From IMG/VR virus record IMGVR_UViG_3300030060_003880, positions 1-29,681 of that record: DNA of 29,681 bases. One strand, 5' to 3'. A program made the position numbers and the translations under genes. Origin of the DNA: a virus. The notes below the pieces were generated by a model. It was not told where the DNA came from. It ran no database searches and saw nothing but the letters and a program-made list of their open reading frames with translations. Shown one piece after another: positions 1-8,281 of this stretch. Position 1 is the stretch's first letter. Each line of letters opens with the position of its first letter.

Positions 1-3000
1 TTATTACCAAATTTACCTTTAATTTTTTGTGCTAGTTCAAAGAAAGGACCTTTTGTTGCTCCTTTAACCTTTTCAAATTGTTTAAAATCAAATTCAGCGC
101 CATCTAATTCTAGTTGCTCTGCTTTTTCCGCAAACTCTTTAGCTGTTAATTCACCCTTTGTGCCATCAGGCATTGTGTATAAAACTTTTTCTTTTGTATT
201 AGCTAATGTTTGATCAAAATCAAATATTGATATTCCTTTTTCTGGAGCGTTGGGATCTCTAGCAACTTTAAGGGCTTTGTCTATTTTTTTATGTCTTTTA
301 CCATGCTCCTCATTACTCATGTTTTCATTAACAGATTTAGAATACTTTATATTTACTTTTTTAGCACCTTTTCTACCTAAATCTCCTTTTATATAACTAT
401 CTATTTCAGCTTGAGGATCAGCAACAACTTCTTGTTTACTTGTTATTCTATTTATAATTTCAGCTTGTTTAATCACCACATCGGGATTATTATGGTATTT
501 TTTATCAACTTCAACACCATACTTTTTAGCATATTCAGTTTTATTTGCGTTCAAATATACATACTTGTTAAAGTATTTAATATCAGAAAGTGGAACCTCA
601 TCAGCTTTAATTTCACCTCTTGCTAGTTTATCTAAACCTTCTTTTAAAAGTGGGTATTCATCAAACTTAAGATTAACGCCATCTTTCTTTGCCTCTTGAT
701 TATTATCAATTTTGTTAGCTGTTTCTTTTTTTAATGCAACTTGATAATAATTATCACCATCAATAAACCATTCTAAAAACTGATCCCATGTTTTTTTAGA
801 TTTGGTTGAAAATTCTAATACTCTTTTTGCCGCGTTTATTGCTTGAAAAACGTGTTCTCTTGTTACTTCACCCTTTTTTAAACCTAGTTCTTTTTGTAGC
901 GTGGCCGCAAGATTTCTAATAAGATTAAAATTTGCTTTACCGCTTGGGTGATATAAAAACTCTCTAACCTCAGCTATATTTTCTTTTGTTAAATTTCTAA
1001 AAGAATTTAATACAATTTTAGCACCTTTTTTACGAATATCTAACATCTCCTTGTTTTTTGCTATACTCTCTTCGTTTCTCTTTGTAGCTGCTTCTTTTAT
1101 AGCTTTATAATCATCCGATCTAAGTATAGCATCCATATCTACACCTTTATTTTTAACTAGTTGATAGGCTTTTGCATAAACAACCGTAACATCTGCTATA
1201 ACACCATCTTGAATTAAATAAACTGTATCACCATATTTATATTTTTTATTCTTTTCGGTTCTATTTTTATCTAAAGGCGTACGTTGTAAATCACCAATAA
1301 ATCTTACTGGATATTTTTTGTTAGCAGATAAAGCTCTTAAACCCTCATTACCTGTAAACCCTAGATTACGTGAGTTGATTAACTGTATTAATGCTGGATT
1401 TTCATTAACTAATTTTGTTGTTAAAAAATCTGTCATTTTTTTAGTTCCCTCTCTACCATCTTTAGTAGGCCCAGTTTTTAAAACCTTACTTCCACTTTTT
1501 TCAACAATTTGATTCATACCTTCATTTCCTCTATTATCACTCTTAGCAAATAATATTCTACTTTTACCATCATCAATTGCTTGTCGTGCTTCTTTTTGCT
1601 TTATAGGATCAAGATTCTTTTTAATAGCTTGATTGGTCATTGCTTTACCAGTTTCATTCATTAAAGCTGATACCATCCCAGATACTTGAGTTTGGTTTTT
1701 AACCTTCATTACTTCACCAGCAACAATACCAAATGCATCTAAAAATTCTTTTTTATTAAATGGTTTTTTAATTCTTACTTCTGATCCTTGCTTGCTTCTA
1801 CCTAATGCAGCTTCTTTTCTTACTCCAGTTTTATCATAAAACTTATCTAATATTAATTTTCTTATACCAGTTGATTTTCCTTGTTCATTTAATGCCTCAG
1901 GTAATAAGTTATATAATAACTCAGCATTTTTTCTTATAAAAGTTCTTGCCGCAATAACATCTTCTTTTCTTAATGATTTTTTTGGATCAATATATTGTTT
2001 TGGATCAACACCAAATAACTCAGCTGTTAATTCTGGGTTTAAATCTTTTACTGCTTTATAGCTATCAGGTATTTTAAAGTTTTTAGATTTCATTTGTTCG
2101 TTAACAGCTTTATCTATTTTATTAAAATCTAATTCTTTTGATAATACTTTTTTAGTAACTTTTTCTTTTTTATCAACTTTAGCTTTTACTTCTTCTTTAA
2201 CAGCAACACCTTTTGCTTCTGATATATCTTGTTCAAATTCAGTTTTTAATACTCTATTTGCTGCTTCAATAGATCTAGCGCTGATATATTTATTTATATA
2301 AGCAGCTAATGGTACACCCGTTTCTGGTTTGTATTCTCTTACTAAATCAAAAATACCACGTTTACCTGTTTCAATTTCGTCAGTTAACATTTGTCTATCA
2401 AAACCAGGTACATTTTGATATTTATTTACAATGTTATTAACCATTGGTTTATATTCATTGAGTATATCCATTATACCATCAACACCTTGTTGTTCGTATA
2501 TTTGTTGAACATTATCGCTTTCTGTTTTTGATAATTTTATTGTTTCAGCTTTTGCAGCAACGGTTTGATCTATACCTTTTCCAATACTAGCACCTTCTTC
2601 ATACATTCTTTGCATTCCTTTTCCAAGCTTACCATCTTTTACACTTTTGTTATAATCTTTAATAAAATTATATACATCTCTACCACTATTAAAATGCGTT
2701 TTTACTCCCATTGAATTCATAACTCCTCTAATTACATCACCTAATTTAGTGAATAAGTTTTCATCAAACTTTATTACGCCTTGCATTGTAGCATCAGAAA
2801 ACAACGTAAGCATTTCCTCTGCTTGTATTTCCTTTGTGTTATTTTGGTACTGAGCTAATCTATTTGCTAATCTGCTGCCCGGTGCTATAGATTGAGGATC
2901 AATATCTGCTATTGTATTATGTAGTGCTGTACTTAAACCAATTATAGCATTTGGATTTTTTTTCATTGTCTGAAGCAATAAAGCATGCGCTAACTCATGT

Positions 3001-6000
3001 GATCTTGTTGTTATTGCATTATCATTTTGAGAAACATCGTTATTTATAACTATTGTTTGTGTTCCGTCAGCTCTTTGTATAATAAAACCCTGTTCTAAAG
3101 CTGCGCGCTCTTCATCAACCTTTTCTATTTGTTTTCCATCTTTAATCTCTTCTTTAGATAATTTTTTATTGTGATCATCTATTTTTTTATTCTCCTCATT
3201 TATTATTTTCTTTACCTTATTAGTGTCTCCATCCTGCATATCAACACCGTCAAGTTTTTTCACAATGTTTTCAGTTCCTTTTACTATTTTTTCAGCTAAT
3301 TCTTCTTTACCTTTTGTAATATCACTATCTGCAATTTTTTTGTCAATAATTTCTATTTGTGAATTAATTTCATTATGAAAAGAAGAATCTTTATTTTGTT
3401 TATCCCTTATTAGTTTTTGTTTTTGAACCAACAAATCTATCTGTTCATCATTAACATGTTCTGGTGATAAATTTATAGCATTAACAACATCCGCGCCATA
3501 ATTCATAGCTTGTTGTATTTCTTTTTTACTTTTTTCTAAGTCTATTTTTTTACTTGGATTAGTTTCATTGGATAATCTTTTTTCTATAACTGCTAAATCA
3601 GCTTTTAAGTTATTTAAAGTTGTTATTGGATCTTTTCTATATTCTTGATAAACTAATTTTCTTGTGTTTTTTAAATCTTGTGATACTTGAACAGAACCTA
3701 AAGTACCAGAAAGTAAAATAGTTCCTGCTATTACTTGTTTTTGTACTTCTGTATCAAAAAATTCAGTTTTATCCATACCAAGCCCCATGCTTAATTTAGT
3801 AAAATCACCCAATATTACATCAACTTCTTCCTCCCCAAGTTCTCCAACTAAATTACTAGCGTATCCTGCTATTGCTTTAGTGTAAGCTTTTCTTGTTGCT
3901 GCTTTTTTTAGATTATTAACAAGACCATTTAATGTAACTTTTCCCGCCACGGTACCAAAGAAATTAACATCTGGCATTATTGGCTGTGATATAGCTGTAC
4001 CCATTGATTTTAGTGTACTATATATCATAGCTTTATCACCAGTTAAACCATAACCCTCTGCCTCTTTCATGTTATCAAATGTTGTCATTCTAAAAGCGGA
4101 TAGTTGCATTGCTTTTGCCTGACCACTCAAAAACCTTTTTCCAAACCAAGTTCCAGAAAGCATACCTTTAACGTTTTTAAAGTTACCTTTTCTAGCATCG
4201 TACGCAATTTGCAACGTAAATGGAAGCATATCACCAAAATTTTTAGAAAGTGATCCAATATTAAAGTTATAACTACCATCTTCATTTAGTAAATTGTACT
4301 GCTCTGATGTTGAAACTTTAGCAATATCAGATTTTCTTAATAGTGTTTCAAAGCTATCATTTAATGCGTCAAATCTATCATATCTATTAGGATCTTTTTG
4401 CCCTGTAATTGAACCTAAAAGATTTGTACCCCATACACCCATACCAGCATATCCCTTTAATACAACATTTTTCATTTCATTTCCAAAACTTAACACACCA
4501 GTTCCAAGTTGACCATGCCAAGTATTATCCCATGTCTTACTTAAAGCTTCTAACTCATCTGTTGTTTTAAAACTATTATCAAAAGCTCTATTTACAGCAT
4601 CCCATTTTAATTCTGCAATAGCACTATCTCCCTTTTTAATAGCTTCATTTATTTGTTTTATTTTTTCTTCTTTACTAAAAGGTAAATCATTTATTCTTTC
4701 AATTTCTTTCTGTACGTTATCAACTGTAGAACCTAATACTTGAGATTTAGCATTAGCAATAACTAGTTCTTTACCGCTCAAACCAAGTCTACCATATGTT
4801 TGTGCATTTATTCCAAACTTATTAGCGTAATATCCAATCTTATAATCAAAATCCTCCTCTTTTAAAGATTCATTTCTTAACATATTTAATGTACTAGGAT
4901 CATCTTTAATATCAACATATATTTGTCTTTTAACTTCTTCAGACAATTCAATAGTTTCTTTGATGTCAACTTTTGGAATATCTGGAATCACACCTAAATT
5001 TAAAATATTACCTATATTTCTTAATAAACCTTGATTTTCTACTTTACTTGCAACCTGTAAGTTTTCTATAGCTGGCTTTGTAAATTTATTATATTTATCA
5101 AGTCCTATTTGTTGTGATTTACTTAGTTGATTATAATAATTTGGATTGTTTTTTATTTTCTCATTAAATTGTTCGAATATAGCAATTTCAGCATCAGCTG
5201 CTTTAAGTTTTATATCATTTAATTTTTTTGCATTGTCTTTGAATGGATCAATTATATCCTGTGATTCACCTTGAAATTCGGCTTTTTTCATTTCGTTTTG
5301 CTGATCAATATACTCTTTGTCAGTCATTTTTTCTAACATAGCTTTTACATTAGGCGACGTAGCATTATCAATTGCCTCTTGTCTTTTTGATTTAATATAA
5401 CCTTCCCCAACTTCATCTGCTCCCACGGCCCAGTTGTACAAATTTCCAAGCCAATTACTTCCACCTTCATCTCCAGTGTTTTCTTTTATTAACTCTACCG
5501 TTCCTTCGTCTATAGCATCTTGAAATGTTTTAACCTTAGATGGTGTATTTTGCTCAATTAATTTATTTAATTCATCACCTCTAACACTAAGATCGTTAGC
5601 TGAATCCTCTAATATTTTTCTTTCATTCTCAAGCTCTCCTTGTTGTGAAGATAAACTATCACGTATACCTATAGCTTTTTTTTGTTTTTCTTGGATTTTT
5701 TCTAATTGTGGAAATAAATTTTCTTGAATAGATTGTGCTCTTTTAAAGTCATCTGAATAATATACTGAACCATCACCCTGATCAACGGAATAATAACCTC
5801 TTCCTTCATTTTCTTTATATTCTTTTGAGAAACTCTTATAAAAATCAAGGTCTTCTTGATTTTCCTCATAAAAACTAGTTATTTCACCTGTAATATTATT
5901 TAAAAGATCAATGTCCTCTTTATTATCTTCGTTGAATTTTGTTACTTTACCCTCATATTCAGTTTTTTTGTTAGTATAGCTATTAACTTCATTATCATAA

Positions 6001-6233
6001 AAATCTTTTAGTTCATTAACACTAAACTCATTTTCCCCTGAATTTTCTGTGTTTTCACTTACTTGGATTTTATCATTTGGATTTGTTTCTGTAGGAATTG
6101 ATGTAGGCACTGGTTTATCTACTTGTTGATAACCTTCTTTTATTATAACAGCTTCTGTTTGAGAAAGGTATTTCTTAAAAAGATCATCGTAGCTTGTGGG
6201 TGTACCATTAACATTATAATATTTTTCTCCCAT
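1..6233 (-). CDS. giant multidomain virion/ejection-type polyvalent protein (C-terminus beyond window)
   Basis: The frame starting at ATG 6233 (MGEKYYNVNG...) stays open to the window edge, giving at least 2077 residues; the C-terminus is missing. Seen in order: a charged, coiled-coil-rich region (about 60-400), hydrophobic Gly-rich stretches near 585-614 and 830-850, more coiled coil (about 880-1030), a zincin-type HELAH at 1079-1083 with later acidic candidates E1135, E1139 and E1140, a sigma-70 region 2-like segment (1245-1337), a long Lys-rich helical region, and a HAD motif I (IFDFDQTLANT, D2005/D2007/T2009) close to the edge. It is the last of three consecutive internal-protein-like genes, 15 bp after the 325-aa gene. 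Giant phage proteins that join a peptidase, HAD and other domains are known as polyvalent proteins. Inference: a capsid-internal protein injected with DNA, acting in the host cell. The open frame is certain; the sigma-like and zincin calls are motif-based, and enzymatic activity is unproven. Confidence 0.85.
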   Translation of the reverse strand, partial: MGEKYYNVNGTPTSYDDLFKKYLSQTEAVIIKEGYQQVDKPVPTSIPTETNPNDKIQVSENTENSGENEFSVNELKDFYDNEVNSYTNKKTEYEGKVTKFNEDNKEDIDLLNNITGEITSFYEENQEDLDFYKSFSKEYKENEGRGYYSVDQGDGSVYYSDDFKRAQSIQENLFPQLEKIQEKQKKAIGIRDSLSSQQGELENERKILEDSANDLSVRGDELNKLIEQNTPSKVKTFQDAIDEGTVELIKENTGDEGGSNWLGNLYNWAVGADEVGEGYIKSKRQEAIDNATSPNVKAMLEKMTDKEYIDQQNEMKKAEFQGESQDIIDPFKDNAKKLNDIKLKAADAEIAIFEQFNEKIKNNPNYYNQLSKSQQIGLDKYNKFTKPAIENLQVASKVENQGLLRNIGNILNLGVIPDIPKVDIKETIELSEEVKRQIYVDIKDDPSTLNMLRNESLKEEDFDYKIGYYANKFGINAQTYGRLGLSGKELVIANAKSQVLGSTVDNVQKEIERINDLPFSKEEKIKQINEAIKKGDSAIAELKWDAVNRAFDNSFKTTDELEALSKTWDNTWHGQLGTGVLSFGNEMKNVVLKGYAGMGVWGTNLLGSITGQKDPNRYDRFDALNDSFETLLRKSDIAKVSTSEQYNLLNEDGSYNFNIGSLSKNFGDMLPFTLQIAYDARKGNFKNVKGMLSGTWFGKRFLSGQAKAMQLSAFRMTTFDNMKEAEGYGLTGDKAMIYSTLKSMGTAISQPIMPDVNFFGTVAGKVTLNGLVNNLKKAATRKAYTKAIAGYASNLVGELGEEEVDVILGDFTKLSMGLGMDKTEFFDTEVQKQVIAGTILLSGTLGSVQVSQDLKNTRKLVYQEYRKDPITTLNNLKADLAVIEKRLSNETNPSKKIDLEKSKKEIQQAMNYGADVVNAINLSPEHVNDEQIDLLVQKQKLIRDKQNKDSSFHNEINSQIEIIDKKIADSDITKGKEELAEKIVKGTENIVKKLDGVDMQDGDTNKVKKIINEENKKIDDHNKKLSKEEIKDGKQIEKVDEERAALEQGFIIQRADGTQTIVINNDVSQNDNAITTRSHELAHALLLQTMKKNPNAIIGLSTALHNTIADIDPQSIAPGSRLANRLAQYQNNTKEIQAEEMLTLFSDATMQGVIKFDENLFTKLGDVIRGVMNSMGVKTHFNSGRDVYNFIKDYNKSVKDGKLGKGMQRMYEEGASIGKGIDQTVAAKAETIKLSKTESDNVQQIYEQQGVDGIMDILNEYKPMVNNIVNKYQNVPGFDRQMLTDEIETGKRGIFDLVREYKPETGVPLAAYINKYISARSIEAANRVLKTEFEQDISEAKGVAVKEEVKAKVDKKEKVTKKVLSKELDFNKIDKAVNEQMKSKNFKIPDSYKAVKDLNPELTAELFGVDPKQYIDPKKSLRKEDVIAARTFIRKNAELLYNLLPEALNEQGKSTGIRKLILDKFYDKTGVRKEAALGRSKQGSEVRIKKPFNKKEFLDAFGIVAGEVMKVKNQTQVSGMVSALMNETGKAMTNQAIKKNLDPIKQKEARQAIDDGKSRILFAKSDNRGNEGMNQIVEKSGSKVLKTGPTKDGREGTKKMTDFLTTKLVNENPALIQLINSRNLGFTGNEGLRALSANKKYPVRFIGDLQRTPLDKNRTEKNKKYKYGDTVYLIQDGVIADVTVVYAKAYQLVKNKGVDMDAILRSDDYKAIKEAATKRNEESIAKNKEMLDIRKKGAKIVLNSFRNLTKENIAEVREFLYHPSGKANFNLIRNLAATLQKELGLKKGEVTREHVFQAINAAKRVLEFSTKSKKTWDQFLEWFIDGDNYYQVALKKETANKIDNNQEAKKDGVNLKFDEYPLLKEGLDKLARGEIKADEVPLSDIKYFNKYVYLNANKTEYAKKYGVEVDKKYHNNPDVVIKQAEIINRITSKQEVVADPQAEIDSYIKGDLGRKGAKKVNIKYSKSVNENMSNEEHGKRHKKIDKALKVARDPNAPEKGISIFDFDQTLANTKEKVLYTMPDGTKGELTAKEFAEKAEQLELDGAEFDFKQFEKVKGATKGPFFELAQKIKGKFGN

Positions 6234-6248
6234 AACATTGTATTATTT

Positions 6249-7226
6249 TTAATTAGTTTCTTGATTTGGATCTGGTTGTTCAGCAACCTTCTCTTTCATT
6301 TCATTTTGTTTAGACGTATATATATCATAACCCGCTCTCCATTGCGTTGAAACTTGTTCTAATAACCACTGAACCATACCACTCATTACCATTTTTGGAT
6401 CTACTTTAATACTTTGTTTAATCCAACCATCGTCATAAATATCCTCAGCAACCCAATTGTTTGGATCTCTTTGAGGATCTTCATTTAACCAATCAACAAA
6501 ACTAGGATTACCATTTATTCTATCATACGCTAATGATAATAATCTTTCTATTTTAGCCCTTGGATCTACGGTACCTTCTAAACCAGACTCGTTATTTAAT
6601 ATTTGATATATTCTATCTCTTAGCATTTTTTCATTCCACGAGTCTTTTCCTCTTTGTAATGCACTATTGTAAGATTCATTAGCAATAAGCATGAATTGAT
6701 TATTTTCTTTTGATGCTTTTCTAAACATATTATTATACATCTTACTAACAGATGCCATTGGTATTTTGTTTTTATCTTCCATAACAAATACTGGTTGGTC
6801 ATCTTCTATTATAAATTCTTTATAATTACCAGAAAACATATCAGCTAAATATTTTAAGTGCATCCTGTCATTAGCATCAGAAAAACTACCAACATGTAAA
6901 GGATAATCTTTTGATATTTGTTGAAATTGCTCTAGTAAAGAATTTAATACTTCAAATTTATTTTTTACATCTTCTCTAGCTTGTAAAATCTCATCATACA
7001 TAGGATCCATCATGTCAACATTTGATAACTCGCTTGATGCCATAGAATATACATTTTTTTGCTTCATTAAATATCTTGTAATAACTGGCTTAAAATAATA
7101 TGGTATTTTTTCTGCATTAACCCCAGCACTACCAACATTTTCAATATAGTTTGATTCTGCTATACGAGCTTGTTGTAATAGCATAGCCTCAATTTCATTT
7201 CTTTTTTGTACTAATTCTACTGACAT
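6249..7226 (-). CDS. probable internal virion (ejection) protein, 325 aa
   Basis: No catalytic motif is recognised. The protein is mainly helical and charged, has no signal peptide or transmembrane segment, and ends in a hydrophilic tail (EQPDPNQETN). It contains several Trp/Asp-rich turns in its last third (residues about 240-300, around DPQRDPNNWVAEDIYDDGW). It lies between a small Gln-rich protein and the giant multidomain protein, in the same order as ejection protein genes at the end of podovirus tail operons (compare T7 gp14-gp15-gp16 or P22 gp7-gp20-gp16); this comparison is by position and size, not by sequence. The ATG at 7226 is preceded by an A/T-rich leader without Shine-Dalgarno. 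Likely role: a soluble internal protein of the injected set. An alternative is a tail-hub accessory protein. Confidence 0.6.
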   Translation of the reverse strand: MSVELVQKRNEIEAMLLQQARIAESNYIENVGSAGVNAEKIPYYFKPVITRYLMKQKNVYSMASSELSNVDMMDPMYDEILQAREDVKNKFEVLNSLLEQFQQISKDYPLHVGSFSDANDRMHLKYLADMFSGNYKEFIIEDDQPVFVMEDKNKIPMASVSKMYNNMFRKASKENNQFMLIANESYNSALQRGKDSWNEKMLRDRIYQILNNESGLEGTVDPRAKIERLLSLAYDRINGNPSFVDWLNEDPQRDPNNWVAEDIYDDGWIKQSIKVDPKMVMSGMVQWLLEQVSTQWRAGYDIYTSKQNEMKEKVAEQPDPNQETN

Positions 7227-7250
7227 AATTATATTTGTTTAATTTATATT

Positions 7251-7874
7251 TTAACCTCCCATGGCACCAGCAGCAGCCTCTACACCACCACCTACATAAT
7301 CAGTTATTCCTTGCATTAATCCTTCTTTTGCTTGTTCTCTTGCTTCATCAGCAGCAGACTTTCTTTCAGCGCTCATTTGAAGCATTTCTCCTTGTAATGC
7401 TGCTCGTCTTTCCTCTTGTTGTGATGCACCATAAGCTTTTCGCATTTGTATTTGAAGTCCTTGTTGTGCTGCCATTTGTTGATTTCTTTGCTCTTGTAAT
7501 CCTATACTAGCAGAAGCTCTTTGCATACCTTGTTGCTGTTGGTTTGCCATTGCTTGCGCTAAAGCAGCTATACCTGATCCACCAGCCGCGCCTTGCATAC
7601 CACCCATTGTGTTAGCTAATACTTGTTGTTGTTGTTGCGCTTGAAATTGAGCTTGTTGTTGATTTACAGTTAAATCTTCAGCGGTATTTTGAAGATTTGC
7701 ATATGGGTTTGTTATCTCTTGATTTGCATAAGACGCTTTAGCTAATTCAAATTCCTTTTGAGCCTCTCTTTGCTCTGCCCTTCTTTGCCCACCACCAATA
7801 CTACTAGTTATTATGTTAGCTACACCACCTATTGTTTTTACCGCGCCCTGCGCAATCGCCATTGGATTTATCAT
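7251..7874 (-). CDS. small Gln/Ala-rich probable internal virion protein, 207 aa
   Basis: Low-complexity protein. The N-terminus (residues 1-30) is Gly/Ile/Val-rich and moderately hydrophobic. The centre is dominated by Gln-rich helical repeats (QQQAQFQAQQQQQ near residues 70-85 and NQQQQGM near 112-118), and the C-terminus ends in a Gly/Ala-rich segment (DYVGGGVEAAAGAMGG). Such composition, with amphipathic or membrane-seeking ends around a helical core, is common in small podovirus ejection proteins that form a pore in the cell envelope. The family link is by composition and gene order only. It precedes the 325-aa and giant proteins by short gaps, so the three are probably one transcription unit. 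A purely structural tail role is also possible. Confidence 0.6.
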   Translation of the reverse strand: MINPMAIAQGAVKTIGGVANIITSSIGGGQRRAEQREAQKEFELAKASYANQEITNPYANLQNTAEDLTVNQQQAQFQAQQQQQVLANTMGGMQGAAGGSGIAALAQAMANQQQQGMQRASASIGLQEQRNQQMAAQQGLQIQMRKAYGASQQEERRAALQGEMLQMSAERKSAADEAREQAKEGLMQGITDYVGGGVEAAAGAMGG

Positions 7875-7919
7875 ATCTTTATTTTAATTTTATATATTTA
7901 TAATTACACTTTTTCATGT

Positions 7920-8252
7920 TTATTTACTACTTGTAAATATTTCCGATCCCACCGCATATAATTCTACAGCACTGGTTTCGTCATTTTTCATTTCTACTTC
8001 AGCATAATACCCACTTAATGAGGATAAATTTGCTTTATTATCTTTACTAAACATAATAAAATTACTAGTTGTAGGTCTAGTTGTACCTACACCAATATTA
8101 CATGTTATTGTTGTTGATGTTACTGCTGTAACCGTACCCATTTCTACTGGAGTTGCACCAACACCACTTGTTACAACACAGTAATACGCTGTATCTCCTA
8201 CCTGAACGGATACGTTAATGTATTTAGCGAATGTCATTGTTATTGTTGCCAT
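7920..8252 (-). CDS. conserved small virion protein, 110 aa, unknown function
   Basis: A short beta-rich protein with Thr/Val/Ser-rich strands through residues 1-75 and a C-terminus (SLSGYYAEVEMKNDETSAVELYAVGSEIF) that resembles small proteins encoded next to the large tail gene in marine phages; that recollection is from general familiarity, not a search. It sits 29 bp after the 2577-aa tail gene and 45 bp before the 207-aa gene, in the same orientation. The start is ATG at 8252 (MATITMTFAKYINVSVQ). No enzymatic motif is visible. It may be a small tail or capsid decoration protein. Confidence 0.6.
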   Translation of the reverse strand: MATITMTFAKYINVSVQVGDTAYYCVVTSGVGATPVEMGTVTAVTSTTITCNIGVGTTRPTTSNFIMFSKDNKANLSSLSGYYAEVEMKNDETSAVELYAVGSEIFTSSK

Positions 8253-8281
8253 ATTTTGTTTTTTATAATACTTATTCTACT

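Noticed and set aside
7251-7874. CAA/CAG-rich runs in the 207-aa gene as a DNA repeat array
   Set aside because: The runs follow codon periodicity of Gln-rich protein and vary at third positions, so they reflect amino-acid composition rather than a DNA repeat.
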